A stretch of 64,000 nucleotides of DNA. Origin: Arcobacter aquimarinus (GTDB taxonomy: Bacteria; Campylobacterota; Campylobacteria; Campylobacterales; Arcobacteraceae). The stretch covers positions 1,612,001 through 1,676,000 of the forward strand of contig NZ_CP030944.1 in the NCBI RefSeq assembly GCF_013177635.1, given 5' to 3'. Positions 9,340 to 18,349 of the stretch are shown in pieces; within the stretch, counting starts at the first letter, position 1; each line of letters starts with the position of its first letter. The position numbers and the translations under genes are program-made. Under the pieces are notes generated by a model. That model was given only the letters and a program-made list of their open reading frames with translations. It was not told the DNA's origin and made no database searches.

Positions 9340-9738
9340 ATGAATATTTGTGGAATTGAATTAAAAGCTAACAATACAATTTTAGTTGTGTTAAATAATA
9401 ATAAATATATTGATATTAAAATAAAAAAAATTAGTTTAGAAGATGATGAAAAACAAGAAGATATTAGAAAGTTTTGTAATGAATTTTTGGATTTTTTACA
9501 AAAAAATCAAATAGAAAAGATATTTATAAAAAAAAGAGCAAAAAAAGGTGCTTTTTCAGGTGGTGCTGTAACTTTTAAAATGGAAGGATTAATTCAACTA
9601 AATCCACATTGTGAAGTTGAATTAATATCTTCTAATACTATTAGTGCTTTTGAAAAGAAAAATCAAATAGAGTTCCCAAAAGAGTTAAAAAAATATCAAG
9701 AGCAAGCTTATTTAGTAGCTAAAGTTTTATCAACTTGA
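9340..9738 (+). CDS. DUF3010 family protein (RNase H-like fold inferred)
   Basis: The 132-residue protein starts MNICGIELKANNTILVVLN, typical of DUF3010, a short family common in gamma-proteobacteria and Campylobacterota. The beginning of beta-strand plus invariant Glu (GIELK) and the later KKRAKKGAFSGGAVTFKMEG segment resemble the first strand and loops of an RNase H/RuvC-like fold, but the biochemical role is unknown. AAAAGG precedes the ATG. Its last 31 bases overlap the 3' end of the convergent antiporter gene. Confidence 0.75.
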   Translation: MNICGIELKANNTILVVLNNNKYIDIKIKKISLEDDEKQEDIRKFCNEFLDFLQKNQIEKIFIKKRAKKGAFSGGAVTFKMEGLIQLNPHCEVELISSNTISAFEKKNQIEFPKELKKYQEQAYLVAKVLST

Positions 9739-11183
9739 AAATTTTTTAAAACTTTTTTATATCTATTTTCGCTGTTACATTGAATCAACAACATATCATT
9801 CTCTTCTAAAATAGTAGAACCTGTTGGTTTTATGTATTCACTCTCTCTTTTTATCAAAAGAATTAGAAAATCAGCTGGTAAATTTAACTCAACAATACTT
9901 AATCCTATAACTTTTGAATTCTCTTCTATATAAAATTGTTTTAAAGTATGATAGAAAAGTGGAGAAGCGACAACATTTTCAGGTTTGAAATCTTTACTTT
10001 TTGATTCAACTTTTAATAACTTCGCAACAAAAGGTAAAGTTGCTCCTTGAATTAAGATAGAAAATAATACTACGAAAAATACAATATTAAAAATTAGATT
10101 AGATTGTTCAAATCCTTGTAAATAAGGATATGTAGCTAAAATAATAGGAACAGCACCTCTTAGTCCAACCCAAGAGATAAAAGTTCTTTCTTTTAAACTA
10201 AATGAACTAAACATTGTACTTAAAAAAACTCCAGCTGGTCTTGCTACAAACATCAACCAAAAAGCAATAGCTAAACCATAAAGAGCAACATCAGGAAGTT
10301 GAGAAGGAAATACCAAAAGTCCTAAAGCTAAGAAAACAGCAATTTGCATAATCCATGATAAACCATCATGAAAACCAATTAGATTTTTTTTGTGTACAAA
10401 CTCTTTTGTATTTGCAACAATTCCAGCAAGATAAACAGCTAAAAATCCATTTCCCCCAAGCATAGAAGAAGAAGCAAATAAAAATAAAACCCATCCTATT
10501 GTAAATACAGGATAAAGCCCATAAAAGCTTAAATGTATTCTATTTAAAATAGGAGGTAGTAAATACCCAAAGACAAAGCCTAAAGCTCCGCCAATTAAAA
10601 ACTGTAAAAAAAATGTTCCAATCCATTCAATTGCTGAAGAACTTTGAGGTAACATCAAAATTTGTAAAATAGCAACTGTTAGAAAAATTGCCATAGGATC
10701 GTTACTTCCTGATTCTAGTTCTAAAAGAGGACCTAACTTTTTCTTTAAAGCAATTCCTTTTGCTCTTAATATTGCAAATACAGCCGCTGCATCAGTTGAA
10801 GATACGATAGCTCCTAAAAGCAAGGCTTCTAAAAAAGTAAAATCAAGTAGATAATAAACACAAATAGCAACAAAAAAAGCAGTTAAAGAAACTCCCAAAG
10901 TAGCAAGTATTAAACCATCTTTTAATACAGGTTTAATAGCTTTCCAAGCTGTATCTAATCCTCCACCAAATAATATAAATATTAAAGCTAAAGTTCCAAT
11001 ATTTTGAGCTAACTGTACATTATCAAAATAGATTCCAAGTATTCCATCAGAACCTGCTAACATTCCAAGACCTAAAAATATAAATAAAGAAGGAATTCCA
11101 AAACTAGTAGAGAGTTTACTAGCAGCAACACTTAAAAGCATTAAAAAAGCTGTTATTAGTAAATATAGTTCTATAGAGTCCAT
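9708..11183 (-). CDS. K+/H+ antiporter of the CPA1/CvrA (NhaP2) type with C-terminal RCK_C domain
   Basis: The 491-residue protein has 12-13 membrane helices in residues 1-400 with CPA antiporter motifs (LFGGGLDT, GAIVSSTDAAAVFAIL, ESGSNDPMAIFL). These carry the acidic ion-site residues in TDA and ND. A cytosolic RCK_C/TrkA-C domain follows (about 415-485). This layout is that of CvrA/NhaP2 K+/H+ antiporters, which export K+ in exchange for H+ and help set cytoplasmic K+ and pH. It is shorter than E. coli CvrA and lacks the extra C-terminal domain. AAGGAT precedes the ATG. It is divergent from a universal stress protein gene, consistent with ion or pH stress function. Confidence 0.9.
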   Translation of the reverse strand: MDSIELYLLITAFLMLLSVAASKLSTSFGIPSLFIFLGLGMLAGSDGILGIYFDNVQLAQNIGTLALIFILFGGGLDTAWKAIKPVLKDGLILATLGVSLTAFFVAICVYYLLDFTFLEALLLGAIVSSTDAAAVFAILRAKGIALKKKLGPLLELESGSNDPMAIFLTVAILQILMLPQSSSAIEWIGTFFLQFLIGGALGFVFGYLLPPILNRIHLSFYGLYPVFTIGWVLFLFASSSMLGGNGFLAVYLAGIVANTKEFVHKKNLIGFHDGLSWIMQIAVFLALGLLVFPSQLPDVALYGLAIAFWLMFVARPAGVFLSTMFSSFSLKERTFISWVGLRGAVPIILATYPYLQGFEQSNLIFNIVFFVVLFSILIQGATLPFVAKLLKVESKSKDFKPENVVASPLFYHTLKQFYIEENSKVIGLSIVELNLPADFLILLIKRESEYIKPTGSTILEENDMLLIQCNSENRYKKVLKNFQVDKTLATK

Positions 11184-11313
11184 AAAATCCTTCTTTGTTA
11201 TCTGTAAATAATAAAAATTATATCAGAAAAAATTTAAATTAAAATAATCTATAAAGTTGATAATATTTCTACCTTATGCTAGAATAAATAATATTTAATC
11301 AAAGGAGTTTTTC

Positions 11314-12141
11314 GTGACTAATAGTAAACTTTTATTAGCTACAGATTTTTCTAAAAAAAGTTTTAAAATTATCAAAAATGTTTTAAAATATATAGAAAAT
11401 AAAGAAGATGAATTATTTATAATTCATGTTATTGAAGATAAATTATTTCAGGAAAAAATAGATATAGAAATAGCTAAAACAGAGGGTTTTAAATTATTAA
11501 AGAAAAAATTTCCTATTTTAAAAGAGGAACAATTTATATGTGTTGAGGGTGATTTAGAAGAACAAATTGCACTTTATACTGAAAAGTTAATGATTTCATT
11601 TACTATTTTAGGAAATAGTAAAAAAAATGATTTTATATATAGTTTTTTTGAAAATTCAAACACAAAAGATATAGTTAGAAATCTTAAAACTTTAAATTTA
11701 ATAATAAAATCAAAAGATGAAATCTCTTTTAAAAATATTTTGATTCCTAGTGATTTATCACCTGAATCAAAAAAATATATTTATGAAGTAAGTTCAGCTT
11801 TTCCTGAAGCTAAAATAAAAATATATTATTCTTACTCTTTACCTTATGAAAGAGGTTATAATTTTAATTTAAATAAAAAAGAGATAAGTGAATATCAAAA
11901 GGAAATCAAAAAAGATTTAATCAAAGAAGCAGAAGATTTTTTTAATTCTTTAGAAATTACAAATAAGAAAAAACTTATTATAAAAGAGGGTATTTTAGAT
12001 GTTAAAAAACTTTTAAAAGATTCAAAAGATTTAAAAACTGACCTTTTAGCTATTCATACAACAGGATTTTTTAGCTTTTTTGCCTTTTATTTAGTTGAAT
12101 ATTCAAAAACAAATATTTTAATTAAAAAAGTAAACTCATAG
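11314..12141 (+). CDS. Tandem universal stress protein (UspA family)
   Basis: The 275-residue protein contains two Usp-like domains: residues 1-140 (start LLLATDFSKKSFKII, end LNLIIKSKD) and 145-275 (start NILIPSDLSPESKKYI). The G-x2-G-x9-G-S ATP motif is degenerate in both, so nucleotide binding is uncertain. The gene starts with GTG behind a strong AAAGGAG. It is divergent from the antiporter gene and paralogous to the USP gene at 14412-15248, with which it shares the second-domain start ILIP-DLS-ESKK. Likely role: stress-linked control of the neighbouring ion transporters (inferred from position). Confidence 0.85.
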   Translation: MTNSKLLLATDFSKKSFKIIKNVLKYIENKEDELFIIHVIEDKLFQEKIDIEIAKTEGFKLLKKKFPILKEEQFICVEGDLEEQIALYTEKLMISFTILGNSKKNDFIYSFFENSNTKDIVRNLKTLNLIIKSKDEISFKNILIPSDLSPESKKYIYEVSSAFPEAKIKIYYSYSLPYERGYNFNLNKKEISEYQKEIKKDLIKEAEDFFNSLEITNKKKLIIKEGILDVKKLLKDSKDLKTDLLAIHTTGFFSFFAFYLVEYSKTNILIKKVNS

Positions 12142-12145
12142 AGTT

Positions 12146-12180
12146 TAATAATATAAAAGCAAAAAGCTTTTATATTATTA
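12146..12180. terminator. Convergent intrinsic terminator (USP / DUF1538)
   Basis: A perfect 15-bp inverted repeat with an AAAAA loop (left arm 12146-12160, right arm 12166-12180) followed on the + strand by a T7 run. It lies between two convergent stops and includes the stop codon of the - strand gene. Confidence 0.8.
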
Positions 12181-13659
12181 TTTTTTTAAATTCATAATTA
12201 TGCTATAACTCATAACAGTAATCATAGGAAACACTGAAGCAAATGCTATAAGTCCAAATCCATCCATTAAAACATTTCTACCTTCAATATTTGTAGCTAA
12301 AAATATTCCAAAAGCTGTAACAATAGGAACTGTAATTTCAGAAGTTGTAACACCTCCTAAATCAAAAGCAAAAGCAACTATCTGTTTTGGAGCAAAAATA
12401 GTTAAAATAACAACTATACTATATAAAATAGTTATCAAAAGCCAAATATTATAACCATTTACAATTTTATATGCCCCAAATAAAATACCAAAACCAACAC
12501 CAATAGCAACAAGAAATCTAATAACAATCACATTTAATCTAACACTTGACATTCTATCAGCTTGTTTTATAACAGCAACCAAAGCAGGTTCTGCCATAGT
12601 TGTTCCAAAACCAATTAAAAATGCAAATAAATAGATAAAAAATACATTTTTCATTTGAACTAAATTTCCAGCTATTGATTCTCCAATAGGAAAAAGTCCT
12701 AGTTTTATTCCAACAATAAATCCATATAAACCAATAACTAAAAATATAAATCCAAAAATAACTCCTGAAATATTTGCCAAAGGTTTTTTAATAACTAAAT
12801 ATTGAAATATTAAAATTGTAGCAATTATAGGCACTAAATTTAGAAAAGTTTTAAATAAATCAGTAATTACCTTGATTATTGTAAAACCCTCTTCATAATG
12901 TGCTTCATCTTCTACAATTGAAACAAATTCTATAGCCTGAGTTCCAAAATCACTTCCAAGTGCAAATATCCCATAAAGTTGAATACTAATCATTGGAGTA
13001 ATAGCAGCAAGTGCTACAAATCCAAAACCATCTTTTAAAACACTTCTTCCTTGAAGTGCCGAAGCTATTCCTATACCTAAAGCTACAATCAATGGAACTG
13101 TTGCAACATTTGTAGCAACTCCTCCTGAATCATAAGCAAGTCCAATAATAGCTGGTGGTGTAAAATATGTGATTACTAAAACCATCACATATCCAACTAC
13201 AATAATAACTGCTATATTCCAACCTAAAATAGTTCTCACTATTCCAAAAGCTGTAATTAACCCAACGCTTATAGCAATAATCAATCTTAAGGTTAATGGG
13301 TCCAAAGCCCCTTTTGATATCTCTCCTGCTTGAGAAGCAACAGCTATAATCGCAGGTTCTGCAATAGAAGCACTAAATCCCAAAGAAAAACCAAATAAAG
13401 CAAATAAAAATATGGATTTTCTCTCCAAAAATTCACTTGAAAGATTATTTCCTAGAGGGAAAATTCCTATTTCTAAACCCATCAAAAAAAATGTAACTCC
13501 AATAATTACGATAAAAAAACCTATGCAAATAGAGATTACATTTTCAGGTACACTTTGAAATACAAATAATTGAAACCCTACAATAATCAAAAGAATAGGA
13601 ATTAAATTAATAGTAGATTCAATAAAAGTATGTCTAAATTGCTTTATTAAATCAGACAA
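12178..13659 (-). CDS. Double-length DUF1538 membrane transporter (UmpAB-like, two homologous halves)
   Basis: The 493-residue polytopic protein consists of two homologous halves (about 1-245 and 265-493). Each has the motif AEPA followed by a helix (SIAEPAIIAV / TMAEPALVAV) and a later loop (YDSGGVATNVATVPL / FDLGGVTTSEITVPI) ending in GRSVLKDGFG / GRNVLMDGFG. DUF1538 members UmpA and UmpB of Halomonas were described as a two-component Na+(Li+,K+)/H+ antiporter; here the two appear fused into one chain. Cation/proton exchange is thus a reasonable inference. It is the last gene of a USP-PII-CBS-DUF1538 operon, 3 bp after the CBS gene. Confidence 0.85.
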   Translation of the reverse strand: MSDLIKQFRHTFIESTINLIPILLIIVGFQLFVFQSVPENVISICIGFFIVIIGVTFFLMGLEIGIFPLGNNLSSEFLERKSIFLFALFGFSLGFSASIAEPAIIAVASQAGEISKGALDPLTLRLIIAISVGLITAFGIVRTILGWNIAVIIVVGYVMVLVITYFTPPAIIGLAYDSGGVATNVATVPLIVALGIGIASALQGRSVLKDGFGFVALAAITPMISIQLYGIFALGSDFGTQAIEFVSIVEDEAHYEEGFTIIKVITDLFKTFLNLVPIIATILIFQYLVIKKPLANISGVIFGFIFLVIGLYGFIVGIKLGLFPIGESIAGNLVQMKNVFFIYLFAFLIGFGTTMAEPALVAVIKQADRMSSVRLNVIVIRFLVAIGVGFGILFGAYKIVNGYNIWLLITILYSIVVILTIFAPKQIVAFAFDLGGVTTSEITVPIVTAFGIFLATNIEGRNVLMDGFGLIAFASVFPMITVMSYSIIMNLKK

Positions 13660-13662
13660 TTT

Positions 13663-14049
13663 TTATTCCACCCAAGTCATTAAATAGTTTGTTAAATCAG
13701 TGATTGATAAAACTCCTAAAAGTTCATTATTATCTGTTACTACCACTCTTTTTATATTATGTTCAATCATTATTTTTGCAGCATATTTCACATCTATTTT
13801 AGAAGATACACTAAAAGCTGGTTTATTATATAAATCATATACATTTAATAATTCTATATCTCCATCTTCAGCAACTATCGCTTTTAAGATTTGTGTATTT
13901 GTAATAATCCCATAAGCATCTGAAGGTGAATTTTTATCAACAATTAAAACTTTTAAATTTTTCTCTTTCATAAGTTTTAATGCCTCTTTTAAAGTAGCGT
14001 ATGGTTTTATCGTTGTAACATTTTTTTTCATCAATTCTTCAACTAACAT
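13663..14049 (-). CDS. CBS-domain pair protein
   Basis: The 128-residue protein consists only of two CBS motifs: residues 1-65 (MLVEELMKKNVTTIKPYATLKEAL) and 70-128 (VSSKIDVKYAAKIMIEHNIKRVVV, then GVLSITDLTNYL). Stand-alone CBS pairs bind adenine nucleotides and often regulate transporters. Between a PII-like gene (10 bp upstream) and the DUF1538 transporter (3 bp downstream), it is most simply read as a ligand-sensing regulator of that transporter. The ligand is not predictable from sequence. Confidence 0.85.
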   Translation of the reverse strand: MLVEELMKKNVTTIKPYATLKEALKLMKEKNLKVLIVDKNSPSDAYGIITNTQILKAIVAEDGDIELLNVYDLYNKPAFSVSSKIDVKYAAKIMIEHNIKRVVVTDNNELLGVLSITDLTNYLMTWVE

Positions 14050-14058
14050 TTTTTTCCC

Positions 14059-14409
14059 TTATAAATCATCTTCTTTTTTTATTGTATCTTCAAATTTTCT
14101 TAAAACTTCCCTATCTAATCCAACGATATGAGAAATTGGCATGGTAAAAGCTACGCAACTAAGTTCATCATCTAAAATCATTTTATTAATAGCTCTTAAT
14201 ACTTTTTTAGACAACTTTTCTTCCAAAACGTAATTAACAATTGTTTGATTTCCCTCAAAAGTCAAAGAAAAAAAGCTTTTTTTACTTCCTGAACTACTTC
14301 CTCTTCCTTGAATTACAGTAGCTCCATCAGCACCACAATCTTTCGCAATATTCTTTATAGCATCTTCATTTTCAGCAGATGTTATAACCATTAAATTAAC
14401 AAATTTCAC
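14059..14409 (-). CDS. PII-like (GlnB superfamily) small regulatory protein
   Basis: The 116-residue protein shows the PII ferredoxin-like pattern: an initial strand MKFVNLMVITSAE, helix, GADGATVIQGRGSSSG corresponding to the region before the T-loop, and a later strand-helix (LSKKVLRAINKMILDD). The uridylylated Tyr region of classical GlnB is not present, so it is a PII-like protein, not the nitrogen sensor. PII-like proteins commonly bind nucleotides and gate membrane transporters. It sits 2 bp after the USP gene and 9 bp before the CBS gene in the DUF1538 operon. Confidence 0.8.
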   Translation of the reverse strand: MKFVNLMVITSAENEDAIKNIAKDCGADGATVIQGRGSSSGSKKSFFSLTFEGNQTIVNYVLEEKLSKKVLRAINKMILDDELSCVAFTMPISHIVGLDREVLRKFEDTIKKEDDL

Positions 14410-14411
14410 TT

Positions 14412-15248
14412 TTAATCCTCTAAAATTTTATAAATGATTACATCTTTTGTTGAGTGTTCCAATAAATCAAAAGAGAAAATACTAAAACTACTACTAACAG
14501 ATAAACTTAATAAATCAATAGTTTTATACTCTATTGATTCATCAACCATAGATTTAATATCAATAAATTTTTTTGCTTTTTTAAAAATTTTAATCTCTTG
14601 AGGTATATTTAAACTCTCTACAAATTTATTTAATTCTAGTTCCGCTTCTGTAGCATAAAAATCTACAAAATCATGAACTTCATCATCATCAAAACCATAC
14701 AACTTAATTCTATCTTCAAAAAATGTTTTATAATAATGCTCTATATGAAAATTAGCTTCAGGGAAAAGATTAACTAAATACTCAATATTTTTTTTTGAAG
14801 ATTCTGATAAATCCGTAGGTATTAAAATATTTTTGTAATTTGGAGTATCTTCTGTTTTTATAACTAATACTGGTAAATCTACTTTTCTAATAATTGAATT
14901 TAAATTTGAACCATTAAAAATATCTTCAAAAAAAGTTCTCTCTCTTTTAAAACCAACTATAACTGTTGAAATATTATTTTTTGATATGTGTTCTTTTATT
15001 ATTTCTATAAAATTTCCACATTTACAATAAATATTTGCATTGTTTTCATAGTACTCTTTTAATATCTCTTTACTTCTTTCCAAAGAACATTCTGTTTTTT
15101 CTTTGAAAAATCTCAAAAATGATTCATCCTCAATATGCAAAACGTCCAATTCTTTATTATATTTATTTGCTAAAAATATTGATTTTTTTGCAATAGTTGA
15201 TGTAAATTCTCTAAGATCATTTAAAACTAATAATCTACTTTTATTCAT
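14412..15248 (-). CDS. Tandem universal stress protein (UspA family), first gene of the DUF1538 operon
   Basis: The 278-residue protein has two Usp-like domains, with the second starting near residue 140 (NILIPTDLSESSKKNIEYL). A partly conserved G-x9-G-S-like motif (VGFKRERTFFEDIFNGSN) is visible at the end of domain one. It is paralogous to the 275-residue USP encoded at 11314-12141. Together with PII, CBS and DUF1538 genes spaced by 2-10 bp it forms one transcription unit. Role inferred: stress-responsive regulator of cation transport. Confidence 0.85.
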   Translation of the reverse strand: MNKSRLLVLNDLREFTSTIAKKSIFLANKYNKELDVLHIEDESFLRFFKEKTECSLERSKEILKEYYENNANIYCKCGNFIEIIKEHISKNNISTVIVGFKRERTFFEDIFNGSNLNSIIRKVDLPVLVIKTEDTPNYKNILIPTDLSESSKKNIEYLVNLFPEANFHIEHYYKTFFEDRIKLYGFDDDEVHDFVDFYATEAELELNKFVESLNIPQEIKIFKKAKKFIDIKSMVDESIEYKTIDLLSLSVSSSFSIFSFDLLEHSTKDVIIYKILED

Positions 15249-15356
15249 TAGATATTCCTTTTATTACATTTAGCTAGATTCTAAAACAAAAAAGTTAACA
15301 AATAGTTATTTTTTATAAAAAAACAAAATAAATTAAATTAAAATTTCCAAAAGAAA

Positions 15357-15773
15357 CTAAAATACAAAAGCTATATCAGAAATACCAATATTATATATAT
15401 TTATTTTTACGCCATCACTATCAACAACACTATATGAAATAATAAGCTCATTTGGATTTTCTATTGTTTGATTTTTTTCTACAAAATCCACATATTTATC
15501 ATAATCAATGATACTATAAATAAATTTTGCCTTTTGTTTAAATTTTTCATTATTTATATATTTTTCATAAACATCTTTATATACTTCAACATCATATTTA
15601 TCATAAAAATTCTTTTTATACATCAACTCACAATATGACTCTTTTTTAAAATCTTTTGATGCATAACTTAGATAATCATCAGCAATTATAGCAATCAAAT
15701 CTTCTTGTATCTCAAATAAATTGTATTTTTTATATCCATTTTCATCAGATATTAAAGAAGTTGTTCTAATCAT
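15357..15773 (-). CDS. Hypothetical protein, 138 residues
   Basis: I do not recognise this protein. It is soluble, acidic and rich in Tyr/Lys/Asp (SYCELMYKKNFYDKYDVEVYK), with a C-terminal strand-like end (IYNIGISDIAFVF). An AAGGAA ribosome binding site lies 10 bases before the ATG and a TATAAT box at 15800-15805, so it looks like a real, separately transcribed gene. It stands alone between the stress operon and the hydrogenase maturation genes. Confidence 0.6.
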   Translation of the reverse strand: MIRTTSLISDENGYKKYNLFEIQEDLIAIIADDYLSYASKDFKKESYCELMYKKNFYDKYDVEVYKDVYEKYINNEKFKQKAKFIYSIIDYDKYVDFVEKNQTIENPNELIISYSVVDSDGVKINIYNIGISDIAFVF

Positions 15774-16084
15774 AATTTTGTTTCCTTATGTTTATTTTTA
15801 TTATAACACAATATAAATTTATGTTTATATTTTTCAAATATGTATAATTTATTTTAATTTATATATTATACAAATTATATAAATATTTTTTGATTATAAA
15901 TTTAAAATTTTAAGATAATTTTTGATGCTTTTTTAAAAAAATTATTTTTTATAAAATAACCTATATTATAGCTATTTAAAATATTTTTATTACATAATGT
16001 ATATCTATAAATATATTTTAAATATATAAATTTTGTATATATTTTATTTTTATATAAAGTAGTTTTTTCTTCATCTTTTTTACT
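15774..16084. other. AT-rich intergenic region, promoter of the 138-residue protein gene
   Basis: About 310 bases made almost entirely of A and T with long homopolymer runs. On the - strand a TATAAT box (15800-15805) fits a promoter for the gene ending at 15357, with a leader of about 20 bases. I see no GC-containing hairpin that would serve as hypF terminator and no coding potential. Confidence 0.5.
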
Positions 16085-18331
16085 TTACATAAATTGATGA
16101 TATATTTGCCCTATACTAATACCTGAATCATTTGATGGAACATCAACATTAAAGTAAAAAATCCTACCCTCTTCTTGTAATTTATCAATCAAAAGTTCAA
16201 GTAAAATTTTATTTTGAAAAACTCCTCCACTTAAAATAACTGGAAGATTTTTGTAAGAATTTGAAATTTCTAAAATTATATTAACAAGAGTATTTATAAA
16301 TTTTGAACAAATAGTTTTTTTATCTTTTTCTTTTATTATTTCTCTTATCATAGGTTTAATATCTATAGTTTTTTCCAAAATTTCATAAGAAAAACAAGCA
16401 TTTATAGAACTATCATAATTTAACTCGATTTGAAGCCCTGTTTCACCCTCATAAGTTTGAGTGTGTAAAATATCTGCAAAAGATGAGATAGCATCAAATA
16501 AACGACCTATAGAGCTACATAAAGGTGCATTTAAACCCTTTTGCCACATTGTATGTAAAGTTTTGATTTGGGTATGACTAAATGCTTTTGTTGTAGGAAT
16601 ATCTAAATTTAATATCTCTTCTAAAGTAAAAATATCAAATAACAAAGATAAAGCTACTCTTTTTGGCTCTTTAATGGCTATTTCTGTACCTAATAGCTTA
16701 AAATACTCTATATGCTTAATTCGTTTATACTCTTTTCTCGAGGCTATTAAAACTTCACCTCCCCAAATATTCCCATCTTCACCAAAACCAGTTCCATCAA
16801 AAGCGAAACCCAAAACCTCTTCATCAAGAGAATTTTCAGCCATTACAGAAAGAATATGGGCATAATGATGTTGAACTTGTACCAATTTTATATTTGGATT
16901 TTCTTCTTTTAGTTTAAAAGCAAATTTTGTTGATTCATAGTTTGGATGTTTATCACAAATCACAACATCTGGTTTAAAATTATAAAAATTTTTAAATGTT
17001 TCTATTGTACGAATAAAATATTCAATTGATTCAATAGAGTTTAAATCTGCTATATAAGGAGATAAAATTAAATTATTTTCAAAAGCCAAACTTATTGTTG
17101 ATTTTTGATTTGCTCCAAGAGATAAAATCTTTTTGTCTAATTTTTCATTTAATTTTATTAGTGTTGGAGCATATCCTCTAGCGTTTCTTAATTTGATATT
17201 ATATTTTTTAACAACTTGTATAATAGAATCATCACAACTATTTACAATCTCTCTATTATAATCAAGAACAAAATCTATAATATCTACTAGTTTAGTAAAA
17301 ATATCTTCTTTAGTCTTTATAATTGGTTCATCTTTTAAGTTTGCACTGGTTGCAATAAGGGGTTTATCTATATATCTAAACAATAAATGATGTATTCCTG
17401 TATAAGCTATAAAACATCCTAATTTATTTACATTTGGAGCAACAAAAGAAGATATTGAGCTATTTTCTTTTTTTTCCAGAAGAACTATAGGTTTCTCTTT
17501 TGAAGTCAAAATCTTTTCTTCTTCCAAATTTAGATTTGTATAATTTTTAATACTATTAATATCTTTAAACATTAGAGCGTAAGGCTTAGTTGGTCTATTC
17601 TTAATACATCTTAACATATTTACAACTTTATCATTTGTTGCATCACATATTAGGTGAAAACCACCCATTCCTTTAACAGCTAAAATATATCCTTGATTGA
17701 TTAAATTAGCAGTTTTTTTAATAGCTTCTAAATTGTATGATATTTTTATATTATTTTTGTCATGCAAAGTTAAATTTGGTCCACAAACTTCGCAAGAAAC
17801 AGGTTGTGCATGATATCTTCTATTTAAAGGATTTTTATATTCATCTTTACATTTTGGGCATAATAAAAACTCTTTCATAGAAGTATTACATCTATCATAA
17901 GGAACTGTATTAATAATAGAGTATCTAGGACCACAATTTATACAATTTGTTAAAGTATAATTGTATCTATGATTAGACACATCATTGATATCTTCTATAC
18001 ATTCATCACAAATTGCTATATCAGCAGATATGATAGTTGACTTATTATTTGTATTTAAACTTTGTTTAATTTCAAAGCTTTTAAACTCTTCTAAAAAAGT
18101 TATTTCTTCTATATTTATTTCATTTATTTTTGAAAGTTTTGGAGGGTTTTGTTTTAGTTCTTCTATAAATAAATTTATATTTGAATAAGAAGCATAAAGT
18201 AAAATATTTACACCCTTATCATCGTTATTAACCCACCCTTTTATGTGATGTTTTAAAGCAAGATTATAAACAAAAGGTCTAAATCCTACACCTTGGACTA
18301 TACCTTTTATTTGTAGTTTAAAAGTTCTCAT
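16085..18331 (-). CDS. hypF: Carbamoyltransferase HypF, [NiFe]-hydrogenase maturation
   Basis: HypF activates carbamoyl phosphate and passes the carbamoyl group to HypE, the first step in making the CN ligands of the [NiFe] active site. The 748-residue protein shows all domains in order: acylphosphatase (1-90, GIVQGVGFRPFVYN), two zinc-finger-like Cys pairs (CDECIED, CINCGPR, CPKCKDEY, CEVCGPN; about 108-185), a YrdC domain (about 200-370, KPYALMFKD, TSANL), and a Kae1-like domain with HHYAHI, GFAFDGTGFGEDG and the terminal SGGVFQN and NDSGIS motifs. It follows hydE by 18 bp. The partner genes hypABCDE are not in this window. Confidence 0.97.
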   Translation of the reverse strand: MRTFKLQIKGIVQGVGFRPFVYNLALKHHIKGWVNNDDKGVNILLYASYSNINLFIEELKQNPPKLSKINEINIEEITFLEEFKSFEIKQSLNTNNKSTIISADIAICDECIEDINDVSNHRYNYTLTNCINCGPRYSIINTVPYDRCNTSMKEFLLCPKCKDEYKNPLNRRYHAQPVSCEVCGPNLTLHDKNNIKISYNLEAIKKTANLINQGYILAVKGMGGFHLICDATNDKVVNMLRCIKNRPTKPYALMFKDINSIKNYTNLNLEEEKILTSKEKPIVLLEKKENSSISSFVAPNVNKLGCFIAYTGIHHLLFRYIDKPLIATSANLKDEPIIKTKEDIFTKLVDIIDFVLDYNREIVNSCDDSIIQVVKKYNIKLRNARGYAPTLIKLNEKLDKKILSLGANQKSTISLAFENNLILSPYIADLNSIESIEYFIRTIETFKNFYNFKPDVVICDKHPNYESTKFAFKLKEENPNIKLVQVQHHYAHILSVMAENSLDEEVLGFAFDGTGFGEDGNIWGGEVLIASRKEYKRIKHIEYFKLLGTEIAIKEPKRVALSLLFDIFTLEEILNLDIPTTKAFSHTQIKTLHTMWQKGLNAPLCSSIGRLFDAISSFADILHTQTYEGETGLQIELNYDSSINACFSYEILEKTIDIKPMIREIIKEKDKKTICSKFINTLVNIILEISNSYKNLPVILSGGVFQNKILLELLIDKLQEEGRIFYFNVDVPSNDSGISIGQIYHQFM

Positions 18332-18349
18332 ATAAACCTTTCAGATATT

